A DNA stretch of 7,415 bases from Microbacteriaceae bacterium. GTDB lineage: Bacteria > Actinomycetota > Actinomycetes > Actinomycetales > Microbacteriaceae. Below are positions 1-6,400 of the stretch, piece after piece (within the stretch, counting starts at the first letter, position 1; every line of letters begins with the position of its first letter). The position numbers and the translations under genes are program-made. The stretch is from positions 1 to 7,415 of the forward strand of contig JAODAY010000156.1 of the NCBI GenBank assembly GCA_025463665.1. The letters run 5' to 3'. The notes under the pieces were generated by a model. It searched no databases. It worked only from the letters and a program-made list of their open reading frames with translations, and was not told the origin of the DNA.

Positions 1-1
1 G

Positions 2-394
2 TTCCTCGGCGTGCTGCTGCACCAGCTGACCGGCTCGTCCGTCTACGACGCGGTCGGTTCGATCCTCGTCGGCATACTGCTCGGAATCGTCGCCCTCGTT
101 CTTATCGACCGCAACGGTCGCTTCCTCGTCGGGCAGGAGACGGATCCGGCGATCCAGCGGCTCGCAATCGACCTGTTGCTCGAGAGCGACCGCATCGAGC
201 GGGTCAGCTACCTGCACCTCGAGTATGTGGGCGCGAACCGCGTGTTCCTGGTCGCCGCCGTCGATCTCCCGGGCGACGACACGGAGACGCACGTCGCCGT
301 GGAACTCCGCAGGCTCGAACGCGAGATCGAACGGGACGAACACGTCGAACGCGCGGTTCTCACGCTCGCGGTGCCCGGCGAGCCGTCGCTTTAG
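2..394 (+). CDS. CDF-family cation efflux transporter, C-terminal part (5' truncated by window edge)
   Basis: This is the last 130 residues of a gene that starts before the window; the frame is open from base 2. Seen: a segment beginning FLGVLLHQLTGSSVYDAVGS, then a hydrophobic helix (ILVGILLGIVALVLI), a short FLVGQ-type exit, and a roughly 85-residue soluble tail with alternating beta and alpha character. Known: cation diffusion facilitators have six membrane helices with a Y/F-D-[AP]-x-[GA]-S loop before the last helix, followed by a cytoplasmic dimerisation domain of this size. They exchange Zn2+, Mn2+, Fe2+ or similar ions for protons. Metal specificity cannot be judged because the main metal-site helices lie outside the window. 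The stop TAG is 5 bases from the stop of the convergent TetR gene, leaving no room for a separate terminator. Family assignment is fairly confident; the final 40 residues are not diagnostic. Confidence 0.8.
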   Translation, partial: FLGVLLHQLTGSSVYDAVGSILVGILLGIVALVLIDRNGRFLVGQETDPAIQRLAIDLLLESDRIERVSYLHLEYVGANRVFLVAAVDLPGDDTETHVAVELRRLEREIERDEHVERAVLTLAVPGEPSL

Positions 395-399
395 GTGTA

Positions 400-1011
400 C
401 TAGTCGCCGCCCGGGGCGAGAGCGGCCTCGATGCCGGGCAGGATCACGTCGACCGAGTCGCGGATGTAGCCCTCGAGCGGGGCGCGTCCGATTCCGGCCC
501 GCGCCCAGGCGACCCACGCCGCGGCGACCGCGCCCGCGAGAGCGTTGCCCGCCACGCAGACGAGCATGTCGTCCTCCGGCCGGCGGTGGCGTTCGGCGAT
601 GAACGAGCCGAAGACCTTCGCCTCCCGGGCGACCCGCACCAGGCCGGACTGCATCACCTCGTCTGTCGCGCCCATCACCTCGTGTTGGGTGAGAGCAAGC
701 GGGACTCGGCGCTCGTCGAAATCGGCGGCGATCTCGAGCAGCACCGAGCGGAGCGTTGCGACACTCGAGGCGCTCGCCTCACGCACGCACGCCTCGCTCA
801 ACGAGTCGATCGCGCGATCGACCTCGAACCAGAGCAGGTCGCTCTTGGCGTCGAAGTAGTTGAAGAAGGTCGCGCGGCTCACACCGGCCCGGTTCGTGAT
901 CTGGTCTATCGTCGTGCCGGAGTAGGTGTTCTCGAGAAACAGTTCCGCCGCGGCATCTTCGATGATCTGCCGTGAGGCGACCTTGGGCCGGCCTACCCCG
1001 GTTGAGCGCAC
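400..1011 (-). CDS. TetR/AcrR-family transcriptional regulator
   Basis: A 203-residue protein of normal TetR length. Seen: an N-terminal DNA-binding domain with first helix around RQIIEDAAAELFLENTY (residues 14-30), then the helix-turn-helix TTIDQITNRAGVSRATFFNYF (33-53) and KSDLL, the most conserved part of the family. The C-terminal 140 residues are helical, ligand-binding and not recognisable. I chose the GTG at 1009-1011 because it sits about 13 residues before helix 1, as is usual, and has a weak GGGA upstream. A GTG at 1077 would add 22 residues, but that stretch uses codons rare in this DNA (TTA, ATT, TCT, CTT) and covers the divergent promoter, so I read it as non-coding. Known: TetR proteins usually repress themselves and the divergent gene and are released by a small ligand. 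Inferred: it controls the ABC importer at 1095-6287; the inducer is unknown. Confidence 0.88.
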   Translation of the reverse strand: MRSTGVGRPKVASRQIIEDAAAELFLENTYSGTTIDQITNRAGVSRATFFNYFDAKSDLLWFEVDRAIDSLSEACVREASASSVATLRSVLLEIAADFDERRVPLALTQHEVMGATDEVMQSGLVRVAREAKVFGSFIAERHRRPEDDMLVCVAGNALAGAVAAAWVAWARAGIGRAPLEGYIRDSVDVILPGIEAALAPGGD

Positions 1012-1094
1012 AAGTGTTCCCGTCGTGATTGAATGGTTTTCGGCTAAAAGTGTACTGAGTCCAGAAATGCCTTCCACTCCCCAGAAAGAACGTC
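1012..1094. promoter_or_regulatory. Divergent intergenic region between tetR-type gene and ABC importer operon
   Basis: An 83-base spacer between divergent start codons, clearly richer in A/T than the genes beside it. It should hold both promoters and the TetR operator. Two copies of an AAGTGT[T/A]C motif lie in it (1012-1019 and 1048-1055). A loose symmetry, TTTTCGGCTAAAA at 1037-1049, is centred between them. On the minus strand TACACT (1055 to 1050) fits the actinobacterial -10 pattern TAnnnT and would place a tetR transcript start about 30 bases before its GTG. No strong long palindrome is visible, so the exact operator cannot be fixed by eye. Confidence 0.5.
1029..1056 (+). promoter_or_regulatory. 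Candidate promoter for the ABC importer operon
   Basis: TTGAAT (1029-1034) resembles a -35 box (TTGACA) and TGTACT (1051-1056) is a 4-of-6 match to TATAAT, with a 16-base spacer. Transcription would begin near 1063, leaving a leader of about 30 bases before the GTG at 1095. The AAGTGTAC motif overlaps the putative -10, a suitable place for repression by the divergent TetR protein. This is a weak-consensus prediction by eye. Confidence 0.35.
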
Positions 1095-2729
1095 GTGACC
1101 CGCACCCGCACCCTACCCCTTCTCATCGCTGCCTCGTCGGCAATCGTGCTCCTGTCTGGCTGCGCCGCCGCGGCCCCCCAGAACACCGAACCCGTCAAGG
1201 GTGGAACGCTCGTCTACGCGACCGGCGACGCGGAACCGAGCTGCCTCGACCCTCACGTCGGCGGCAACTTCCCACAGGCGATCATCTCGACGCAGTACCT
1301 CGAGTCGCTCGTCTCGAAGAACGTCGATGGCGAAGTAATCGCGTGGCTGGCGACGGAGTGGACCGTGGCAGACGACGGACTCAGTTGGGACTTCACACTC
1401 CGTGACGACGTGACGTTCACCGACGGCACGCCGTTCACCGCCGATGCCGTTGCCGCCAATGTCGCCCACCTCAAGGATCCCGCGACGGCGTCGTCGACGG
1501 GGTACCTCGCCCTCGACAAGGTCGCGAGTGTCGAGTCGGTCGATGAGCACACGGCCCGCTTCAACCTCACCGAACCGGACAGCGCGCTGCTCGACTCGCT
1601 CTCCCAGCCCTGGCTCGCGATCGAGTCGCCGGCGGCGCTGCAACGCCCGCAGGAGGTCAATTGCGAGTCCCCCGTCGGAACCGGCCCCTTCGTCGTCACC
1701 GGCTGGAACCGCCAGCAGTCCGTCACGCTCGAGCGCAACGACGATTACGTCTCGCCGCCGGCCGACGCCGCCCACGAGGGCGTCGCCTACCTCGACGCGA
1801 TCGAGTGGCGCTTCCTCCCCGACTCGGCGTCACGCTACGCCGCCCTCCGCGCCGGCACCGTCGATGTGATCGACAGCGTGCAGCCCGACACGATCATCGC
1901 CGCCGAGGACGACGACGCGATCGAGCACATCGACGCCCCGCGCCCCGGAGCCTCCAACCGCATCGAACTCAACTCCAGCGTCGCCCCGTTCGACGACATC
2001 GCCGTGCGCGAGGCGTTCATCCGCTCTGCGAACGTCGACGACGCCGTCTCCAGCCTGCTCTTCGGCACCGCGGATCGCTCCTACTCGGCCCTGTCGAGCA
2101 TCGAGAAGGCCGGCGTTTCCGAGCCCGACCTGTTCGACTACGACCAGAAGGAGGCGGCCCGCCTGCTGGACGAGGCCGGCTGGACGGAGAAGGACGACGA
2201 CGGATACCGTGTCAAGAATGGCAAGCGCCTCGAGGTCGACTTTCCGGTGAGCACCAACCAGTCGATCCCGGCCGAGGTCTCGCTGTTCGAGCAGCTGCAG
2301 TCGACTACCAAGGAGGCCGGCTTCAAGGTCAACCTCGAGCCCCTCGACCTCTCCAGCTGGTACGGGGTGCTCGGCGAGAACGACTACAACCTCGTCAGCG
2401 CGCCCTACACGAAGGTCGGTCCCGACGTTCTGCGCATCCTGTTCCACTCGGACAGCACGATCCCCGCGCCGAGCGGCTACTTCGCCAACCACGCGCAAGT
2501 GAAGGACCCCGCCCTGGACGCGGTGCTCGACCGCGCGAGCGAGATCACCGACGAAGACGAGCGACAGGAGCTCTACGCCGAGGCGCAGAAGACCATCCTC
2601 GACGGGTACTTCATCCTGCCGCTCTACGACCAGCAGAACCACTACCTGCTGCGCTCAGACGTGGAAGGACTGCGCACCATGCCAACGGTCGCCACCCCCA
2701 CACTGTTCGACACATGGCTGGATCGCTGA
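1095..2729 (+). CDS. Peptide-type ABC transporter substrate-binding lipoprotein (SBP family 5)
   Basis: A 544-residue extracellular solute receptor for the importer encoded downstream. Seen: a lipoprotein signal peptide (MTRTRT, hydrophobic LPLLIAASSAIVLL, lipobox LSGC with the lipidated cysteine at residue 23). Next come the KGGTLVYA start of the mature fold at 35-42 and the family-5 signature DGLSWDFTLRDDVTF plus TDGTPFTADAV at about 94-120. SPVGTGPFVVTGW near 192-204 and the C-terminal LPLYDQQNHYLL are typical of the OppA/DppA fold. Length is normal. Cys50 (in PSCLDPH) and Cys190 (VNCESP) are the only mature cysteines besides the lipid anchor, so a disulfide is possible. The GTG start has only a weak AGAAAG upstream. 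It is first in the operon and its end overlaps the permease gene by 16 bases. The substrate is unknown: peptides, opines, metals and glycosides are all carried by this family. It resembles the SBP family catalogued as TIGR04028, but that is from memory. Confidence 0.93.
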   Translation: MTRTRTLPLLIAASSAIVLLSGCAAAAPQNTEPVKGGTLVYATGDAEPSCLDPHVGGNFPQAIISTQYLESLVSKNVDGEVIAWLATEWTVADDGLSWDFTLRDDVTFTDGTPFTADAVAANVAHLKDPATASSTGYLALDKVASVESVDEHTARFNLTEPDSALLDSLSQPWLAIESPAALQRPQEVNCESPVGTGPFVVTGWNRQQSVTLERNDDYVSPPADAAHEGVAYLDAIEWRFLPDSASRYAALRAGTVDVIDSVQPDTIIAAEDDDAIEHIDAPRPGASNRIELNSSVAPFDDIAVREAFIRSANVDDAVSSLLFGTADRSYSALSSIEKAGVSEPDLFDYDQKEAARLLDEAGWTEKDDDGYRVKNGKRLEVDFPVSTNQSIPAEVSLFEQLQSTTKEAGFKVNLEPLDLSSWYGVLGENDYNLVSAPYTKVGPDVLRILFHSDSTIPAPSGYFANHAQVKDPALDAVLDRASEITDEDERQELYAEAQKTILDGYFILPLYDQQNHYLLRSDVEGLRTMPTVATPTLFDTWLDR

Positions 2730-3724
2730 CCCTCGATCCGAGCCAGCTCGCGCGTGCCGGCGGCCAGCGGGGCCGACAGTCGCGCTGGCTGCGCTGGCTG
2801 CTTCTGCGCCTCGGCGGTGTCGTGTTCGTGTTGTGGGCCGTGGCATCCGTCACGTTCTTCGCACTGAGGCTGATCCCCGGCGACCCTGCGGAGGCGATTC
2901 TCGGCGGACCGGGATCGCAGGCGAGCGAGGAGGCGCTCGCGCAGGCACGAGCCCACTACGGTCTCGACCAGCCGCTCGCGACACAGTATCTCGTGTACCT
3001 CGGCCGGCTCGCGATCGGCGACCTCGGCAGTTCATACGCCCTGCGGCAGAGTGTGGTCTCGGTGATCGGCGACACGCTCGGTCCGACCCTGGTGCTGGCG
3101 GTGCTCTCCCTTGCGGCGGCCGTGCTCATCGCCCTCACGCTCGCCGTGTGGTCGACCCGCGGCGGACGCGGCGCCGCTGCACTCGGCTCGACGCTCGAGA
3201 TCGTGGCCGCGGCCGTACCCCACTTCTGGCTCGCGATCTCGCTCATTCTCGTGTTCTCGACGACCCTCGGCTGGCTGCCGCCCGTGAGCGTGCCGGGTGT
3301 GGCGGGTCTCGTGCTGCCCGTGCTCACCCTGGCCGTGCCGCTCGCGGGCTTTCTCGGCCAGGTGATGAGGGAGGCGCTGCTCGACGCGATGGAATCGCCG
3401 TTCGTGCTCGCCGCGCGCGCTCGAGGCGAGGGCGAGGGCGGACTCTTCTGGCGGCACGCGCTGCGCCACGCGGCCATCCCGGCCGTCGGGCTGGTCGGGT
3501 GGGCCTTCGGCTCGCTCATCAGCGGAGCCGTGGTCGTCGAGACCATCTTCGCGCGGCAGGGTCTCGGCCGCAGCCTGCTCTCGGCCGTGCAGTCCAGGGA
3601 CGTTCCCCTCGTCATCGGCGTGGTGCTCGTCGTCGCCCTCGGTTACATGCTCGTGACCACGCTCACCGACCTGGCCGATCGGCTCATCGATCCGCGCCTC
3701 AACAGACGGGCGCAGCAGGCATGA
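2714..3724 (+). CDS. ABC transporter permease, OppB/DppB type
   Basis: A 336-residue inner-membrane channel subunit that pairs with the permease encoded next. Seen: a basic N-terminal tail of about 25 residues, first membrane helix at about 34-53 ending in the family hallmark RLIPGDPA (52-59), and further helices near 122-145, 165-185, 198-215, 258-280 and 298-317. The cytoplasmic EAA-type loop that docks on the ATPase is at about 231-256 (VLAARARGEGEGG to HAAIP), followed by VETIFARQGLGR (275-286). A C-terminal DRLIDPRLNRR closes it, as usual. The ATG at 2714 lies 16 bases inside the substrate-binding protein gene and has no visible Shine-Dalgarno sequence, so it probably depends on translational coupling. 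The frame stays open far upstream, but the residues there are Arg-rich out-of-frame shadow, which supports this start. Confidence 0.93.
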   Translation: MAGSLTLDPSQLARAGGQRGRQSRWLRWLLLRLGGVVFVLWAVASVTFFALRLIPGDPAEAILGGPGSQASEEALAQARAHYGLDQPLATQYLVYLGRLAIGDLGSSYALRQSVVSVIGDTLGPTLVLAVLSLAAAVLIALTLAVWSTRGGRGAAALGSTLEIVAAAVPHFWLAISLILVFSTTLGWLPPVSVPGVAGLVLPVLTLAVPLAGFLGQVMREALLDAMESPFVLAARARGEGEGGLFWRHALRHAAIPAVGLVGWAFGSLISGAVVVETIFARQGLGRSLLSAVQSRDVPLVIGVVLVVALGYMLVTTLTDLADRLIDPRLNRRAQQA

Positions 3725-4536
3725 GGGACATGGTGCGGCGGCTCGGCCCGCTCGAAGTCGCCGCGGTCGCCACGATCGCGCTGCTCGCTCTCGCGGCCCT
3801 CGCGCCCGGAGTGCTCGCCCCCGGTGACCCGCTCGCCATCGACCCCCTGAGCTCGTTCGAATCGCCCTCGTTCGCCCACCCCTTCGGCACGGACGAGTCG
3901 GGCCGTGACATCTACACGCGGGTCGTGCACGGCACGGGCGCCTCACTGCTCATCGGGCTCGCCGCGACGGCGATCGGCATCGGGCTCGCGCTCGCCTTCG
4001 GACTGCTCGCCGGCTTCGGCCCGCGCTGGCTCGACTTCGGCACCACGCGCGTCATCGAGGTGCTGTTCGCCTTTCCCGGGCTGCTGTTCGCACTGCTGTT
4101 CATCGTCGTCTACGGCCCGGGAGTCGTGACATCGACGATCGCGGTGGGCCTGTCGACGGCACCCGGCTACGCCCGCATCATCCGTAGCCAGGTCATTCGC
4201 GTGCGCACGTCGCCCTACCTCGAGGCGGCGACCGTGCTCGGGCGCGGACGCACGGCGCGCATCGTGCGGCACGTGCTGCCGAACGTGGCGGGCGCCCTCT
4301 TCGTGCTCGCGACCCTCGGCATCGGACAGTCGATCGTCTGGGCGTCCTCGCTCAGCTATCTCGGCCTCGGTGCCGTTCCCCCGGCCGCCGAATGGGGCGC
4401 CATGCTCTCCGCCGGACGCACCTACATCGCCTCGTTCTGGTGGATGACGTTCTTTCCGGGACTGTTCATCGTGCTGAGCGCGGCCGCAACGACGCTGCTC
4501 GGCCGCAGCCTGCAGCAGAACGTGCGTGCATCGTGA
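3721..4536 (+). CDS. ABC transporter permease, OppC/DppC type
   Basis: A 271-residue second channel subunit. Seen: N-terminal helix at about 12-33, then the OppC hallmark HPFGTDESGRDIYTRVVHG (53-71). Helices follow at about 74-98, 112-131 and 135-150. The EAA loop YLEAATVLGRGRTARIV to HVLPN (166-188) is better conserved than in its partner. SYLGLGAVPPAAEWGAML (212-229) and a final helix near 243-262 complete the family pattern. It lacks the long N-terminal extension of some OppC proteins, as is common for DppC-like members. The start overlaps the previous stop as ATGA (3721-3724) and its stop overlaps the next start as GTGA (4533-4536), so all three genes should be translated in coupled fashion from one mRNA. 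Confidence 0.93.
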   Translation: MRDMVRRLGPLEVAAVATIALLALAALAPGVLAPGDPLAIDPLSSFESPSFAHPFGTDESGRDIYTRVVHGTGASLLIGLAATAIGIGLALAFGLLAGFGPRWLDFGTTRVIEVLFAFPGLLFALLFIVVYGPGVVTSTIAVGLSTAPGYARIIRSQVIRVRTSPYLEAATVLGRGRTARIVRHVLPNVAGALFVLATLGIGQSIVWASSLSYLGLGAVPPAAEWGAMLSAGRTYIASFWWMTFFPGLFIVLSAAATTLLGRSLQQNVRAS

Positions 4537-6287
4537 CCGCCCTGCTCGAGGTGCGCGGGCTCGACGTGAGATTCGCTGGCGCCGCGGCATCCGTCGTGAA
4601 AGACGTCTCGTTCGATGTGCAGCCGGGCGAGTGCATCGGCATCGTCGGCGAATCGGGTTCGGGCAAGAGCGTCACGGCGCGCGCCGTGCTCGGACTCGCC
4701 AGCCGCACCGCGACCGTCAGGGCGGAGACGCTGCGCTTCGACGGCACCGACCTCCAAGCCGCCTCCCCCCGCCTGCTGCGCCAGTTGCGCGGCAAGGAGA
4801 TCGGGTTCGTGTCGCAGGGCGCGCTCGTTGCGCTCGACCCGCTGCGCACGGTGGGGCGCGAGATCGGCGACGCGCTGCGCCTGCACACCGACCTGAGCCC
4901 CACGGAGCGCCGCGCACGCGTTCTCGAGCTGCTCGCCGAGGTGGGGGTGCCCGAGCCGCGCGTGCGCGCCGACCAGCGCGCCGACCAGCTCTCCGGCGGC
5001 CTCCGTCAGCGGGCGATCATCGCCTCGGCTATCGCCCTGCGCCCGCGCCTGCTCATCGCGGACGAGCCCACGACGGCCCTCGACTCGACCGTGCAGGCGG
5101 GCATCCTCGACCTGCTCGAGAGCCTCCGCGCCCAAGGCACCGCGCTCGTGCTGATCAGTCACGACCTCGCCGTCGTGTCGCGCCTCGCCTCGACCGTGCT
5201 CGTGATGCGCGGAGGGACCGTCGTCGAGAGCGGCAACACCGCGAGGGTGCTCGGCGACCCGCAGCACGACTACACGCGCCAGCTCATCGCCGCGGTGCCC
5301 ACCGATCGGCCGCGCGGCACGCGGCTGGGTGCCGCCCCGCGGCCTGCCGCCCTCTCCCCCGGCGCCCCGACCGCGGCCGCCAGCTCTGGAAATTCAGGAG
5401 TTATGCCCGCGACGATCGCGTTCGAGGCGGAAACCCCGGTGCGCCCGTCGCTAACTCCTGAATTTGCGAAAGACGCACCGTTCGACGGCGCTACGACACC
5501 CGCCGAGACGACGGATGCCACGGCCGACGTCGTGCTCGAGGCGAGCGGTCTCGTGCGGCGGTTCGGCTCGCGCACCGCGGTCGACGACGTCGGCTTCGTT
5601 CTGCGCAGGGGCCGAACGCTCGGCGTGGTCGGCGAGTCCGGATCGGGCAAGACCACGGTCGCGCGGCTCGTGCTCGCGCTCGAGCGGGCCGACTCCGGCA
5701 CCGTGCGTGTGCTCGGCGAGAGATGGAGCGAGTCGACCGAACGGGAGCGGCGGCGGCTGCGCCCGCGCATCGGCGCCATCTACCAGGACGCCCTGAGCTC
5801 GTTCGATCCGCGCTGGACGGTCGGCCAGATCATCGAGGACGCGCTGACCCGCGGCCGGTCCCGTCGTGCGGGAGAGGATGCCGCGCACCTCCTCGACCGG
5901 GTCGGTCTCGGCCCGGAGCTGCTCGGGCGCCGCCCGCGCCTGCTCTCGGGCGGCCAGCAGCAGCGCGTCGCGATTGCGCGGGCCATCGCCCCGCGGCCCG
6001 ACATCATCGTGTGCGACGAACCCGTCTCGAGCCTCGATGTGTCGGTGCAGGCGCAGGTGCTCGACCTGCTCGACGATCTGCAGGCCTCGCTCGGCATCAG
6101 CTACCTCTTCATCTCCCACGATCTCGGGGTGATTCGCCACGTGAGCGACGACGTGCTCGTGATGCGCGCCGGGGCCGTCGTCGAGGGCGGCAACACCGAG
6201 TCGGTTTTCTTGCGGCCGAGCCACGAGTACACGAGGGCGCTTCTCGACTCCGCGCCGCGGCTTCCCGCCCGCGCCGCCGCGACCTGA
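4533..6287 (+). CDS. Dipeptide/oligopeptide-type ABC transporter, fused double ATP-binding protein
   Basis: A 584-residue protein carrying both ATPases of the importer, equivalent to DppD plus DppF or to GsiA/YejF-type fusions. Domain 1: Walker A GESGSGKS (39-46), signature LSGGLRQR (153-160), Walker B LLIADEPT (173-180), switch His210. Domain 2: Walker A GESGSGKT (367-374), signature LSGGQQQR (471-478), Walker B IIVCDEPV (491-498), switch His529. All catalytic motifs are intact in both. Each domain ends in the short peptide-importer tail ([19 protein letters not shown] and [19 protein letters not shown]). Between them lies an Ala/Pro/Thr-rich linker of about 75 residues, in which residues 286-311 are encoded by a 76-base inverted-repeat element. 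The GTG start overlaps the permease stop (GTGA). An internal ATG at 5403, two bases after AGGAG, is in frame with domain 2, but the spacing is too short to expect efficient use. Confidence 0.94.
   Translation: MTALLEVRGLDVRFAGAAASVVKDVSFDVQPGECIGIVGESGSGKSVTARAVLGLASRTATVRAETLRFDGTDLQAASPRLLRQLRGKEIGFVSQGALVALDPLRTVGREIGDALRLHTDLSPTERRARVLELLAEVGVPEPRVRADQRADQLSGGLRQRAIIASAIALRPRLLIADEPTTALDSTVQAGILDLLESLRAQGTALVLISHDLAVVSRLASTVLVMRGGTVVESGNTARVLGDPQHDYTRQLIAAVPTDRPRGTRLGAAPRPAALSPGAPTAAASSGNSGVMPATIAFEAETPVRPSLTPEFAKDAPFDGATTPAETTDATADVVLEASGLVRRFGSRTAVDDVGFVLRRGRTLGVVGESGSGKTTVARLVLALERADSGTVRVLGERWSESTERERRRLRPRIGAIYQDALSSFDPRWTVGQIIEDALTRGRSRRAGEDAAHLLDRVGLGPELLGRRPRLLSGGQQQRVAIARAIAPRPDIIVCDEPVSSLDVSVQAQVLDLLDDLQASLGISYLFISHDLGVIRHVSDDVLVMRAGAVVEGGNTESVFLRPSHEYTRALLDSAPRLPARAAAT
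5390..5465. repeat. Perfect 14-base inverted repeat inside the ATPase linker (possible palindromic element)
   Basis: AAATTCAGGAGTTA at 5390-5403 is exactly repeated in inverse at 5452-5465 (TAACTCCTGAATTT). Inside it, GCGACG (5409-5414) pairs with CGTCGC (5446-5451), which directly abuts the right arm. Together they form a 20-pair stem with a single 5-base bulge (5404-5408) and a 31-base loop. The arms have 4 G/C of 14 in DNA that is otherwise very G/C-rich. The element is read through without a stop as part of the linker. No target-site duplication is seen at its edges. Confidence 0.9.
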
Positions 6288-6332
6288 GAGGCGACCACCA
6301 AGACGACCACGGAGACGACCTAAGGAGGCGAC
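6280..6332 (+). repeat. Degenerate 12-base tandem repeats spanning the ATPase stop codon
   Basis: The core CGACC recurs at 6280, 6292, 6304 and 6316, exactly 12 bases apart, with a fifth CGAC at 6329. The first and fourth copies are nearly the same sequence: CGACCTGAGAGGCGAC and CGACCTAAGGAGGCGAC. The first TGA is the ATPase stop. Read onward in the same frame, the next 11 codons give EATTKTTTETT before a TAA at 6321-6323, and that TAA overlaps an AAGGAGG. Confidence 0.6.
6322..6328 (+). promoter_or_regulatory. Strong Shine-Dalgarno sequence AAGGAGG without a clear gene
   Basis: AAGGAGG is the best ribosome-binding sequence in the window. It lies 4 bases before a GTG at 6333 (18-codon frame) and 8 bases before a GTG at 6337, whose frame runs through the next gene as an Arg-rich shadow. 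It cannot serve the ATG at 6401, which is more than 70 bases away. It may be a remnant of a lost gene start or the site of a short leader peptide. Confidence 0.5.
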
Positions 6333-6389
6333 GTGAGTGCCGGCTGCCCTCCCGGCCTCGGCTGGCGGGGGCGCAGCAGCGCAACCTAG
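6333..6389 (+). CDS. Possible 18-residue small ORF
   Basis: GTG to TAG, encoding MSAGCPPGLGWRGRSSAT, immediately after the AAGGAGG at 6322-6328. The spacer of 4 bases is short but usable. I recognise no family. It ends 11 bases before the ATG of the membrane protein gene, and its TAG forms part of that gene's -10 box. It could be a leader peptide, the broken start of a deleted gene, or chance. The only support is the ribosome-binding site. Confidence 0.22.
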   Translation: MSAGCPPGLGWRGRSSAT

Positions 6390-6392
6390 ACT
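6387..6392 (+). promoter_or_regulatory. -10 box for a leaderless transcript of the membrane protein gene
   Basis: TAGACT matches the actinobacterial -10 pattern TAnnnT. It lies 8 bases before the ATG at 6401, so transcription would start at or within a base or two of the start codon. No Shine-Dalgarno sequence lies at the right distance from that ATG, which also fits a leaderless mRNA. The -35 region (around TGGCGG, 6363-6368) is weak, as is common in these bacteria. Confidence 0.55.
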
Positions 6393-6400
6393 CTGCGAAC

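Noticed and set aside
586..975. Plus-strand frame opposite the TetR gene.
   Set aside because: It is antisense to a clear helix-turn-helix regulator and shows no recognisable features of its own.
5380..5475. An insertion sequence or transposase remnant around the 14-base inverted repeat.
   Set aside because: There is no transposase-like coding, no target-site duplication at the edges, and only 76 bases in total; a non-autonomous palindromic element is the most that can be said.
4533..6287. Two separate ATPase genes, or a frameshift joining them.
   Set aside because: One frame is open throughout, both domains have complete motifs, and fused double ATPases are well known in peptide-type importers.
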